Source of the DNA: Deltaproteobacteria bacterium
Lineage (GTDB): Bacteria > SAR324 > NAC60-12
Reading direction: 5' to 3'
DNA: 33,894 nucleotides
Assembly: GCA_002716165.1 (NCBI GenBank)
Contig: PAZT01000025.1
Location: 1 to 33,894 of the forward strand
Below are positions 16,306 to 25,129 of this stretch, one piece after another. A model generated the notes under the pieces. That model saw only the letters and a list, made by a program, of their open reading frames with translations, searched no databases and had not been told where the DNA came from. How positions within the stretch are numbered: position 1 is the first letter of the stretch; every line of letters begins with the position of its first letter. Made by a program: the position numbers and the translations under genes.

Positions 16306-17334
16306 ATGGTCAAAATAGGGATCATCGGTGCTGCTGGCCTCTCAGGTATTGAACTTCTGCATTTGCTTTCCAGACATTCAAATGCAACTGTAAAGTTGGT
16401 GACTTCCTCAAAGTATAAGGGGAAAAAAGTGTCTGAAGTTTTCCCTGATCTTTATAGATATTCACAATCATTCAAATCTAATGACGCAGAAGTCCTAGAC
16501 TGCGATGTCGTTTTTCTCGCAATACCAAACGAGGCAAGTCTTGAAATTGTTCCAAAGTTGCTCGAACAGAAAATTCGTGTAATCGATTTATCAGGGGCTT
16601 TCAGACTAGCTGATGAAAAAATCTTCAAGAAATTCTATAAACTAAAACATACTTATCCTGAATTACTAAAAGAATCAGTTTTTGGTCTGCCTGAATTTTT
16701 CAGACACCAGATTAAAAGCGCAAGAATTGTTGCAAATCCGGGATGTTATTCAACCTGTGCCCTACTCGGACTTTTACCACTTGCTGAATTGCTTGGAGAG
16801 TTGGATCAGCCTCCTGTTATTGATGCAAAATCAGGAGTAAGTGGGGCAGGGGGAAGAATCGAAGATGAATCCACGAATTATGTAAGCGTAAACGAAAACT
16901 TTAAAGCATACAAAGTTTTCTCTCATCAGCACCAACCTGAAATTCAACAGTATCTTAATTATTTAAGTTCATATAATTCAGAGATAAATGGTGATGTAAT
17001 CTTCACACCTCACCTGCTTCCGGTTAATCGAGGGATATTATCCACAATTTATATCCATTTCAAGGTGTCAGTTGACAGAGATCACATTGTTAAGAAATAT
17101 TCAGAATTTGCAGACAGACAAGAATTCGTAGAATTTATGGGTAAGTCCCATTTCCCTGATATAAAAATGACATCCCATACCAACCGCTGCATGATAGGGA
17201 TAGACTGTGATCAAAGCGGACAAAACTGGATTATTGTTTGCAGCCTAGATAATTTAATCAAAGGTGCTGCAGGTCAGGCAATTCAAAATATGAATTTAAT
17301 GTTTGGGCTTGAAGAGAGCCTAGGTTTGGAGTGA
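16306..17334 (+). CDS. argC: N-acetyl-gamma-glutamyl-phosphate reductase
   Basis: ArgC reduces N-acetylglutamyl-5-phosphate with NADPH to the semialdehyde, the third step of arginine biosynthesis. The 342-aa length is standard. The nucleotide site is IGIIGAAGLSGIELLHLL at the N-terminus, the catalytic cysteine is Cys147 in ANPGCYSTCALL, and the family histidine lies in FSHQHQPEIQ. The TAA of the upstream UGA-containing gene is directly followed by the ATG, and its GAGGAG ribosome site (16288-16293) is inside that gene, so translation is coupled. argG is also in the window, 8.8 kb away. It converges tail-to-tail with the next gene with no intervening base. Confidence 0.95.
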   Translation: MVKIGIIGAAGLSGIELLHLLSRHSNATVKLVTSSKYKGKKVSEVFPDLYRYSQSFKSNDAEVLDCDVVFLAIPNEASLEIVPKLLEQKIRVIDLSGAFRLADEKIFKKFYKLKHTYPELLKESVFGLPEFFRHQIKSARIVANPGCYSTCALLGLLPLAELLGELDQPPVIDAKSGVSGAGGRIEDESTNYVSVNENFKAYKVFSHQHQPEIQQYLNYLSSYNSEINGDVIFTPHLLPVNRGILSTIYIHFKVSVDRDHIVKKYSEFADRQEFVEFMGKSHFPDIKMTSHTNRCMIGIDCDQSGQNWIIVCSLDNLIKGAAGQAIQNMNLMFGLEESLGLE

Positions 17335-18231
17335 TTATTCTTCTTCACTTTCGTCTTCTATTATTCGACGATCTTTTCCTACTAAATTTTCAAAATAACA
17401 CATTTCTTTCAAGCGCGAATAGATTCGCTCACCAACCCGTTTTCGGATTGTATCTGTAATGAAATGTTCTGTTTCAGATTTTTCGCGATTCCTTACTTGT
17501 TCCTTTAATGTATCTTCTTCACTTTCTGTAAAATTTGTTGTAACCATAATCATCTGGTTCCGGTTATAACGCTCTGAAATCAACATGTCAAGAATACCAA
17601 GTTCCCAATCACTATTTCTTCCTTTCCCAAGATCATCAATAATCAGAATATCAGTCTGCAAATGAGGTTCAATAATTTCAATATCTGATTTACCTTCTGA
17701 GTACCCCTGTCTTAACTCTGAAAGTAATTCTGCAAAACTTTGAAAAATACATGAAATTCCTTGATTAATTGTACATTGATAGGCAAATCCAGTCATCAAA
17801 TGAGTTTTACCAGTTCCTGGAGATCCCATAATGACCATACCTTTTAGATCTTCATCTTCAGTCTGCAAAATATTCTGATTGCTCAAACGCTGAGGCAAGA
17901 GTCGGAAAATACTTAAAAGTAAATCAAAAACTATTTCATTTTCATCATCTTGATCATCGCTATCCAAACGACTGTTCCAATAGCGACGGGGTATTCTTGC
18001 ATTGTTATAGAGATCAACCCTCTGATTGACGTGTTCACATTCGGGGCAGACTAAAGCGACATCTCTTTGGAAACTGTCATGTTCCATTATATATCCTGTA
18101 CCTTTACATGTTTTGCATGGGCTCGACACACATTCACAGATTCCGGCGTGTGCATAACGTTTACGAGGACGAACACTGATATTTATCCTCGAGTCTTTAC
18201 AGCGCATACAGTCTGGCAAATTTTTAACCAT
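17335..18231 (-). CDS. DnaC/IstB-type AAA+ ATPase with cysteine-rich N-terminus
   Basis: This 298-aa protein is an AAA+ ATPase of the DnaC/IstB type, a helicase-loader-like family. The Walker A is GSPGTGKT at residues 136-143, Walker B is ILIIDD at 195-200 and sensor I is the TTNF at 231-234. The arginine finger lies in IRKRVGERIYSRL near 262-274. The N-terminus has eight cysteines (8, 11, 32, 34, 39, 42, 62, 65), including a DnaJ-like CKTCKGTG, and probably binds zinc. No transposase is adjacent, so it is probably a chromosomal loader-like protein rather than IstB. The tail is acidic (EDESEEE). The precise partner is unknown; a dnaC name would overstate the evidence. Confidence 0.8.
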   Translation of the reverse strand: MVKNLPDCMRCKDSRINISVRPRKRYAHAGICECVSSPCKTCKGTGYIMEHDSFQRDVALVCPECEHVNQRVDLYNNARIPRRYWNSRLDSDDQDDENEIVFDLLLSIFRLLPQRLSNQNILQTEDEDLKGMVIMGSPGTGKTHLMTGFAYQCTINQGISCIFQSFAELLSELRQGYSEGKSDIEIIEPHLQTDILIIDDLGKGRNSDWELGILDMLISERYNRNQMIMVTTNFTESEEDTLKEQVRNREKSETEHFITDTIRKRVGERIYSRLKEMCYFENLVGKDRRIIEDESEEE

Positions 18232-18425
18232 AGATACTTGTAAAAAAATGAGATATAAAAAAATATATGCTAATTTAATGTTGAAGGAAGAACACTTAAG
18301 TGTCCAGAGTATTTCTGAAATCAGACTTTTATAATTTAAATTTTATCTTTAGGAATGCTTTAATTTTATCTTTTTGATCAAAAAAATTAATTTTAAATTT
18401 CATATCCAAATAATCTAAAAAGGAA

Positions 18426-19460
18426 ATGAATCTATTAGAGAATGATCGCTTATTAAGAGTCCTCAATCATTTACCAGTGGATAGAGTGCCAGTATGGATT
18501 ATGCGCCAAGCTGGAAGGACTGATCCAGAATATAAACAGCTCAGAAAAGAAGACGGCAGACCTTTAGAAAAAATTTTCTCGGATGTTGAACTCTCAATTA
18601 AAATCTCTCTGCTACCAAAAAAGCTTGGAGTTGATGCTATAATTATGTTCCAAGACATTCTAACTCCGCTCACTCCCACTGGAACAGTTTTCCACTTTAC
18701 TCCTGGACCCTTTTTAGAAGATCCTATAAGAACAATGAATCAGGTAAAAGCAATTCGTAAACTTGATTCAGAAACACAATTAGTCCAAGTAGGCAAGATA
18801 ATAAGAGGTATAAATGAAAAACTTGGAGGAGAGTTACCTTTACTAGGTTTCGCTGGATCTCCAATGTCACTTGCTTTTTTTTTGATCGCAGGTTCACAAC
18901 CAAACCAGAAACATAAAGAAATACTAGCATTTATAAATGAGTATCCAGTTTTCACAAAAGCCTTATTGGAGCGATTAACAGAACTTACTATAAACTACCT
19001 AAATTATCAAATTTCATCTGGAGTACACGCTGTTCAATTATTTGAATCATTTGCAGATGTTATCTCATTAGAGATATATGAAAAATATGTACAGCCCACA
19101 CATGAAAAAATTTTCAGTGCATTAAATCCAAATATTCCTTCAATACTTTTCACAAAAGAATCGCCCCACATTGAACTAATGCTGCAAAGCGGATCAAAAG
19201 CTTTAAGTGTAGGAAATAGTATTGATTTAGAAACTGCCAAAAAAAAGGCTCCAGAGATGATTTTCCAGGGGAATGTTGATAACAAGATTCTAGCCGACGG
19301 ATCAAAGGGAAAAATTACTAAAGCGGTGGAAAAATGTTTTGCTGAAACTAACCGAAGAAACCACATACTCAATCTAAATCACGGTTTGCTGGAGCGAACA
19401 CCTTTTGAGAACGTACAGCATTTTGTAGATGTGGCAAAAAAATTAGGAAAAATTAACTAA
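18426..19460 (+). CDS. hemE: Uroporphyrinogen decarboxylase
   Basis: HemE removes four carboxyl groups from uroporphyrinogen III to give coproporphyrinogen III in heme synthesis. The 344-aa length is standard. The signature PVWIMRQAGR is at residues 22-31. The catalytic Asp region FQDILTPL, the LPLLGFAGSPMSLAFFLI segment and the late LNLNHGLLERTPFENV signature are all present. A short AAAAAGGA ribosome site sits right before the ATG. The upstream 194-nt gap has a perfect 12-bp palindrome ACACTTAAGTGT at 18292-18303 and a TATAAT at 18330-18335, a possible promoter without a good -35. No other hem gene is adjacent. Confidence 0.95.
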   Translation: MNLLENDRLLRVLNHLPVDRVPVWIMRQAGRTDPEYKQLRKEDGRPLEKIFSDVELSIKISLLPKKLGVDAIIMFQDILTPLTPTGTVFHFTPGPFLEDPIRTMNQVKAIRKLDSETQLVQVGKIIRGINEKLGGELPLLGFAGSPMSLAFFLIAGSQPNQKHKEILAFINEYPVFTKALLERLTELTINYLNYQISSGVHAVQLFESFADVISLEIYEKYVQPTHEKIFSALNPNIPSILFTKESPHIELMLQSGSKALSVGNSIDLETAKKKAPEMIFQGNVDNKILADGSKGKITKAVEKCFAETNRRNHILNLNHGLLERTPFENVQHFVDVAKKLGKIN

Positions 19461-19506
19461 ATTTAAAAAAAATATTTAAATGGGTAATACGAATGTTAAC
19501 TTCGGT

Positions 19507-19529
19507 TGGGCGAGTCTTAATCCCGCCCA
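19507..19529. terminator. GC-rich hairpin between convergent hemE and nucleotidase genes
   Basis: TGGGCG, 11 nt, CGCCCA form a 6-bp GC-rich stem in a very AT-rich gap between two converging genes, which is where a shared terminator is expected. There is no clear T tract on either side, so this is only a candidate. Confidence 0.4.
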
Positions 19530-19579
19530 TTAAATAAAGTAATACTAGACCGATTAATGCTCTATTTAAAATTCTTCTT

Positions 19580-21094
19580 CTACTGAGCAACAATTCTTCC
19601 TTCAATTTTTGGAGAAACAGTTCCTTTGGATTTAATATAATCCATTACCATACTTGCCATAAGTTTTGCTCCACTTGCATCAATAATGACCTTACCTTGT
19701 TTAAATACTGTGTAACCGTCTCCCCCTTTAGCCAAGAAATCATTGGTTGCAATAGTATAAGTTCTTCCTTTACTTAAAGGACTATTCCCTACTTTCACTG
19801 ATTTAATTCGACTACCTGCTTTTGCCTTAGGGTTGTAGGTAAAACTCATCCCTGAAACCTGTGGGAATCGACCAGAATTTTGTTCAACTTGACTGACACC
19901 GTTTTCCAAAGCTTCCCAGATTTGTAAGCCTGTGAGTTGAAGCTTCACTACTACGTTTCCAAACGGGAGCTCAGATAAGATATCCCTTCTAATAATCTTA
20001 GTACCAGGATCATAAATCTTCTTAGCCCTGATTCCCCCACCATTTGTGAGGCCAATTTCTGCTTTCACACCTTCACGCATAGCATCTATGATTAGATTGC
20101 CAATTGCTGCTTCTTCGGTACGTACAGTTTTTTTACGGCTATCTAATTCTGAATCTGTCTTTCCAATTTCAACATCTAACTCTTTACCTAATAAATCCTC
20201 ATAGGATTTCACCTTGGAAGCTATTGCAGTGTCCTCTTTAATATGTTTTGTGTCTACATAGCGCATGTCAGTTTCCCAACTAAACCTTTTTTTCCCTCGC
20301 TTAATGTAGGATTTCATATGAACATCCAAAACACCCACTTTTTCTGCATCTTCTCCTGCATCCATCCAAACATCCTTTCCATTGTCAAAAAATATATGAT
20401 AGTGATCTTGACCAGAAAGCAAAACATCAATTAAACCACTTTGAAGAATTTCCATATCCTCAACAAAATCAAGATGACCTATAGCAACTATTAAATCGGC
20501 CCCTTGACCCTTAAGTTCTTTTGCTAGTTTTTTGGCTGTATCCATTACAGACAGAAACTGATCTGTTTCAGGACTCGAAACGTCTTTTACATACGGAGTT
20601 ACAAGACCCATTATTCCAACACGAAATGGTCCCACCATCTCCATTGCAGTTCTCACGGTTCCATCTACTGGCAGACCTTCATTATCAATTACATTACTGG
20701 CAAGTACAGTAAAATTAGACTGCCAAACACGTTCCCTAGTGATTTCTGGGCCAAAATCCCATTCGTGATTACCTAGCACCATATAATCAACACCAACAGC
20801 ATTAAGCATGTCTACGGTACTCTTTCCTTTATCCAATCCTGAAAGCAAGGAGGGAGAATATGCATCTCCAGCATGAATCAACAAAGAACGTATATTCCTT
20901 TTTGTTTGCTTTTTGAAAGTCTTAACCACACTTGCCAGCTTAGCATAACCACCCCTTCCATCTTCAGAAGTTAATTCTGGCATATCAGCTGCGAGAATAA
21001 ATCTAATTGTGGCAGATTCTTCTGCATTTGCAATAACCGGTACAAAAGCAATAAAACCTATTAAGAGGGCTGATAATAATTTTTTTAGTCGCAT
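19580..21094 (-). CDS. Secreted 5'-nucleotidase / UshA-family metallophosphoesterase
   Basis: This 504-aa protein belongs to the UshA/5'-nucleotidase family and is probably periplasmic: a signal peptide (residues 1-24, ending ANA before EE) is clear. The metallophosphoesterase domain has GD at 76-77, GNHE at 108-111, a GH motif (AIGHLD) and a late QDHYH. The C-terminal nucleotidase domain has GNLIIDAMR and TNGGGIRAKKI. The first metal motif, normally DxH, reads D37-M-P39, so one His ligand is missing, and activity could differ. A strong GAGGAGAA ribosome site precedes the ATG. It likely hydrolyses nucleotides or other phosphates for phosphate scavenging; the substrate is not defined. Confidence 0.87.
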   Translation of the reverse strand: MRLKKLLSALLIGFIAFVPVIANAEESATIRFILAADMPELTSEDGRGGYAKLASVVKTFKKQTKRNIRSLLIHAGDAYSPSLLSGLDKGKSTVDMLNAVGVDYMVLGNHEWDFGPEITRERVWQSNFTVLASNVIDNEGLPVDGTVRTAMEMVGPFRVGIMGLVTPYVKDVSSPETDQFLSVMDTAKKLAKELKGQGADLIVAIGHLDFVEDMEILQSGLIDVLLSGQDHYHIFFDNGKDVWMDAGEDAEKVGVLDVHMKSYIKRGKKRFSWETDMRYVDTKHIKEDTAIASKVKSYEDLLGKELDVEIGKTDSELDSRKKTVRTEEAAIGNLIIDAMREGVKAEIGLTNGGGIRAKKIYDPGTKIIRRDILSELPFGNVVVKLQLTGLQIWEALENGVSQVEQNSGRFPQVSGMSFTYNPKAKAGSRIKSVKVGNSPLSKGRTYTIATNDFLAKGGDGYTVFKQGKVIIDASGAKLMASMVMDYIKSKGTVSPKIEGRIVAQ

Positions 21095-21173
21095 AGAATT
21101 CTCCTCAATATCTAAATAGTTGAATTTTTTTTAGCACAGACCATATAAATTGCCTGAACTTTCGTAAAATTAA

Positions 21174-21192
21174 CCCATTCATAAAGAATGGG
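21174..21192. repeat. Perfect 7-bp inverted repeat upstream of the nucleotidase gene
   Basis: CCCATTC, a 5-nt ATAAA loop, and GAATGGG form a perfect hairpin about 80 nt upstream of the nucleotidase ATG, in the gap shared with divergent mutL. It could be an operator or a leader hairpin. I see no clear promoter that it overlaps. Confidence 0.45.
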
Positions 21193-21361
21193 AATAAGAC
21201 CTGATGAAAATAAAAATTATTTTTGCAATAATTTATAGAGTCTTCCTTGCTTCGATGAAATCTTTAAGCTACGATGACGTAATATTACTAAAAAAAATAT
21301 TTTCATCAATTCACTACACAATGAAAATTACTCCAGTTAAAAAAAAGTTTCCAATAAAAAA

Positions 21362-23329
21362 ATGACTGTTTCTTCATCTGACTCTAAAATTAAAATCCTT
21401 CCGGAAAACTTAATTAATAAAATATCAGCTGGCGAGGTTGTTGAGCGGCCAGCGTCCGTTGTAAAGGAACTAATGGAGAACGCTATTGACTCTGGGGCAA
21501 CAGAGGTCCAAGTGGGTGTAAAAAATGGAGGTAAAGATCTAATTTCCATTCTGGATAACGGCTGTGGAATGAATGAATCTGATGCTCATCTTGCTGTGGC
21601 AAGACACGCAACAAGCAAAATATATAATGAAGACGACTTGTTTCGCATTAGCACACTAGGATTCCGCGGTGAAGCCCTTGCTTCCATTGCATCAGTTTCT
21701 CATTTTGAGTTGCTGACATGTAATGATGAAAAACGAGGTGGAACCAGAATTTTTATTAAAGGGGGATATGTTAATCAACAAAGCAGAATTGGATTCCCAA
21801 AAGGGACAAAAGTGACCGTAGAAAGACTTTTTTTCAACACACCCGCAAGATTAAAGTTCCTTAAAACAACAGCCACCGAACTTCAGCATATTCAAATGCA
21901 TATATTGCAAAAATCTTTGGCTAATCCAAATATTCATTTTCGTCTCACACACAACCAAAAGCTTTTGCTTAATTTGCCTAGAGGAGATGATTTGCAGATA
22001 CGTATTCAACAAATTTTTGGTGAAGAGTTTTTAGACACTATATTTCCAGTAAATCACGAGGAAACATCTATGAATTTTTCAGGTTTTATCTCATTTCCTT
22101 CAAAACCCAGAAAAAGCAGACGCTGGCAGTATATTTTTGTAAATGATCGAAATGTCAAATCACCTACTGTAACCCGTGGAATTTATGACGGTTATGGTAT
22201 CTTCATGGGAAAAACTCAACATCCTGCTTTTTTCCTCAGTATTAAGCTTGATCCCACCGAAATAGATGTAAATGTTCATCCAGCCAAAACAGAAATTCGT
22301 TTCCGTAACAGTCAACTGATACACACAATTCTGGAAGATCAAATTTCCACTGCCTTGAAAGAATGTGCGAGCCGCAGGTTTTTTGGGCGGAAACATTCAC
22401 AATCTCACAAGTCTTACACTGGAATTTCAGGTCAAATTGAAATGCCCATTGAAGACCAACTTCCACTGGAGGGTAAAAAATCATCATATCCAACTACATC
22501 GAAGAAATTACGCTCCAAAAGTGAGTATAGAGATCTCAAGCCTATAGATGCACTTAGATACAAAGAATCAAGTGCAGAATTTTTCCAGAATCGAGCACAT
22601 GATTCCTCAACTTTATCAGACATCAAAACAAAAACTCAGATCTCTTCAACTACAGCTTTAAGCACACATGCCAGTTCAATCAAGAAAAATTTTGTTTTAG
22701 AAAGCAAAATACAAAATCTTTTAATGATTTATCCGCTTCCTAATAAATCAAAAAATATTAGGGTTCTAGGACAATTCCGTGAAACCTTTATCATTTTTGA
22801 AAATGATAATGGACTTGTACTGATTGATCAATGTGCTCTTCACCAACGCCTGATATATGAAGTACTTTTTGAGGCAATTCGAAAAAAGAAAGTCCCAGTT
22901 AAAACTTCCAAAGCTTCATTATTGCTTGAATTGACTCCTAAGGAATCTGTGATGTTAGAAAAAATTTTTGAACTTCTCTCAATTTGTGGATTTGCTTTAA
23001 GTCCATTTGGTGGAAACACCTTTGCAGTAAATTCTATTCCAAAGTTTTTGTTTGAAGATCAAGTAAATAAAGTCATTAGAAAAATCTTAGACAGATCGAC
23101 ACTTTTTAAAAAAAGTTCAGAAGCTGAAGAAACATTAAGTTACATTGCTTTGAAAGTAGCAGAGATTTCCTCAATAAAACCAGTACAAATACTTGAAATG
23201 GAAGAAATGGAATGTCTACTTGCCCAGTGGGAATCTTTGGGAAGTCCTTTTTACTCTATGCAGGATACTCCATTATTAATTGAAATTTCTTTGCAGGAAA
23301 TCAAAAAAAAATTAAGGATGTTATTGTAA
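21362..23329 (+). CDS. mutL: DNA mismatch repair protein MutL, degenerate endonuclease site
   Basis: MutL couples mismatch recognition by MutS to downstream steps. The 655-aa protein has an intact GHKL ATPase domain: LPENLINKISAGEVVERPASVVKELMENAIDSGA, then DNGCGM, ARHATSKI and TLGFRGEALASI, with PARLKFLK further on. The C-terminal domain aligns with endonuclease-type MutL but its metal motifs have changed. The usual DQHAxxER reads D489-Q-C-A-L-H-Q-R, the A-C-H/R helix motif reads ALKVAE (596-601), and the usual CPHGRP reads YSMQDTP (631-637). It may therefore lack nicking activity. No mutS or mutH is in the window. No clear ribosome site precedes the ATG. Confidence 0.93.
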   Translation: MTVSSSDSKIKILPENLINKISAGEVVERPASVVKELMENAIDSGATEVQVGVKNGGKDLISILDNGCGMNESDAHLAVARHATSKIYNEDDLFRISTLGFRGEALASIASVSHFELLTCNDEKRGGTRIFIKGGYVNQQSRIGFPKGTKVTVERLFFNTPARLKFLKTTATELQHIQMHILQKSLANPNIHFRLTHNQKLLLNLPRGDDLQIRIQQIFGEEFLDTIFPVNHEETSMNFSGFISFPSKPRKSRRWQYIFVNDRNVKSPTVTRGIYDGYGIFMGKTQHPAFFLSIKLDPTEIDVNVHPAKTEIRFRNSQLIHTILEDQISTALKECASRRFFGRKHSQSHKSYTGISGQIEMPIEDQLPLEGKKSSYPTTSKKLRSKSEYRDLKPIDALRYKESSAEFFQNRAHDSSTLSDIKTKTQISSTTALSTHASSIKKNFVLESKIQNLLMIYPLPNKSKNIRVLGQFRETFIIFENDNGLVLIDQCALHQRLIYEVLFEAIRKKKVPVKTSKASLLLELTPKESVMLEKIFELLSICGFALSPFGGNTFAVNSIPKFLFEDQVNKVIRKILDRSTLFKKSSEAEETLSYIALKVAEISSIKPVQILEMEEMECLLAQWESLGSPFYSMQDTPLLIEISLQEIKKKLRMLL

Positions 23330-23609
23330 CCTTTCTAAAAATTTTTATTGTCTTGATCATGATTTGTCTCGAAATGTTAGAATGTGTGCCTTGACACTAA
23401 ATCCATTTTTAGCTGCGATATTAATTTAGATGCATTATTGAGAAGTGGTTGTAAGTTTGATTAAAGCTTATTTTCTTTGCATCAAAAATAAGTAAAACTA
23501 TTTTACTGTAAAACTTAATGATTCTAATTAATCCTTTCAATATTATATCAAAAAATTTAATATTCTAAAAATTCTTTACCTATAACTTAATGAAAAACTT
23601 AAAAAAATA

Positions 23610-24557
23610 ATGCCTAAAAAAAATCAACATCATAAACTTATTATACTTGGTTCGGGGCCTGCCGGACTCACTGCCGCAATCTACGCCGCAAGAGCAATGT
23701 TAAGCCCTGTAGTAGTATCTGGTCGAGAAGCCGGAGGACAGTTAATGATAACAACTGATGTTGAAAATTATCCCGGCTTCCCTGAAGGAATTCAAGGACC
23801 TGAAATGATGGCTTTACTAAAGGCACAGGCTTTACGATTTGGTACCAAATTTTTATCAGGGGATGTGATTGAGGCTGATTTAAGTAAAAGTCCTTTTAAG
23901 CTTAATTTGGAAAACAAAGACACCTTAAGCTGCGATACTCTTATAATTTCATCCGGTGCTTCAGCACGTTGGCTTGGTTTGGACTCAGAAAAAGAATTCA
24001 GTGGCAAAGGTGTCTCAGCATGCGCTACCTGTGATGGTTTTTTTTTCCGTAACCAAGATGTTGGAGTTGTTGGCGGTGGAGATACTGCCTTAGAGGAAGC
24101 CCTTTATTTGGCAAATATGTGTAAAAGTGTCACACTAATTCATAGGAGAGATGAATTGCGAGGTAGCAAAATTATGCAGAAACGTACCATTGATAATGAA
24201 AAAATATCTATTTTTTGGGATACGGTTGTTGAGGAAGTATTAGGTAACTCAGAGAAGGGAATGACTTCTCTTAAAGTAAGGAACATCAAAAATGATGTCG
24301 TCTCCGAACACCCATTCACAGGATTATTCATTGCTATAGGACATACACCGAATACCAGTTTATTCAAAAACCAACTTAAACTGGATGAAAACGGTTACAT
24401 CCAAGTTAGACCAGGTACTACTTATACATCAGTCGATGGAGTTTTTGCATCTGGAGATGTCCAAGACAATTTTTATAGGCAGGCAGTTACAGCTGCAGGG
24501 ACTGGGTGTATGGCTGCAATTGATGCTGAGCGCTGGCTTGCTAAGCATTCCATTTAA
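23610..24557 (+). CDS. trxB: Thioredoxin reductase
   Basis: TrxB transfers electrons from NADPH via FAD and a redox disulfide to thioredoxin. The 315-aa length is typical of the low-molecular-weight type. The FAD site is GSGPAG at residues 14-19, the active site CATCDG has C138 and C141, and the NADPH site is VVGGGDTALEEALYL. The C-terminal FAD segment FASGDVQDNFYRQAVTAAGTG is intact. The reductase would suit a UxxC-type protein elsewhere in the genome, but no direct link is shown. It stands alone after a 280-nt AT-rich gap with a TTGACA at 23391-23396 but no good -10. No ribosome site is clear. Confidence 0.95.
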   Translation: MPKKNQHHKLIILGSGPAGLTAAIYAARAMLSPVVVSGREAGGQLMITTDVENYPGFPEGIQGPEMMALLKAQALRFGTKFLSGDVIEADLSKSPFKLNLENKDTLSCDTLIISSGASARWLGLDSEKEFSGKGVSACATCDGFFFRNQDVGVVGGGDTALEEALYLANMCKSVTLIHRRDELRGSKIMQKRTIDNEKISIFWDTVVEEVLGNSEKGMTSLKVRNIKNDVVSEHPFTGLFIAIGHTPNTSLFKNQLKLDENGYIQVRPGTTYTSVDGVFASGDVQDNFYRQAVTAAGTGCMAAIDAERWLAKHSI

Positions 24558-24632
24558 AAAAATATTATGAAGAATTAAATTCAAATCAAAAAATCTCAAA
24601 AAAATAAAAACTAATGCAAATTAAAAAAAATC

Positions 24633-25109
24633 ATGTTCAACAAATCTGTGCTTTTGGTCGTTACAGCTCAAACTGTTGTAATTATTGGATTGATATATTT
24701 GATATGGAATCAGAAATCAAATGAATTTATCCTAAATAAAAATATAATACTCTTAGTAGCTATATTTTCAGTTGTAATAGCTATAGCGGTATTATTACTA
24801 TACAAAAAAAATACAACTGGCAGCAAAGGGAAAGTAAGGAAAGACGGCACCGTAAAATGGTTCAGCCCAAGTAAGGGCTTTGGCTTTATTGAACAGGATA
24901 TTGGTGATGATCTCTTTGTCCATCAGTCTGAGATACGTCAGTCTGGATTTCGCTATCTGAATTTAGGAGACAGGGTTAGATATGAAGTAGGATCTGGGAA
25001 AAAAGGTCCTGTTGCTCTCAAAGTAATCCGTATTAAACCTGCTGACCCAGAAAAATATGAAACTTATATTGAAGAACCAGAAGAGAAAATAATTAGGATA
25101 GTCTCTTAA
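24633..25109 (+). CDS. Membrane-anchored cold-shock-domain protein
   Basis: This 158-aa protein has two hydrophobic segments (about residues 5-24 and 37-57) followed by a cold-shock domain (about 72-134). The domain has GTVKWFSPSKGFGFIEQD with RNP1 KGFGFI (81-86), and RNP2 LFVHQSEI near 94-101. By family knowledge it binds single-stranded RNA or DNA, here probably on the cytoplasmic face of the inner membrane. Standalone CspA proteins are about 70 aa and soluble; the known CSD-DUF1294 fusions have the membrane part after the CSD, not before. The acidic tail (EEPEEKI) is unassigned. argG follows after 20 nt, so they may be co-transcribed. Confidence 0.88.
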   Translation: MFNKSVLLVVTAQTVVIIGLIYLIWNQKSNEFILNKNIILLVAIFSVVIAIAVLLLYKKNTTGSKGKVRKDGTVKWFSPSKGFGFIEQDIGDDLFVHQSEIRQSGFRYLNLGDRVRYEVGSGKKGPVALKVIRIKPADPEKYETYIEEPEEKIIRIVS

Positions 25110-25129
25110 AAGGTTTATATATATCAAAT

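Noticed and set aside
17335..18231. IstB subunit of an IS21-type insertion sequence.
   Set aside because: No istA transposase, no terminal inverted repeats and no target duplication are seen nearby, and the cysteine-rich N-terminus is unlike IstB.
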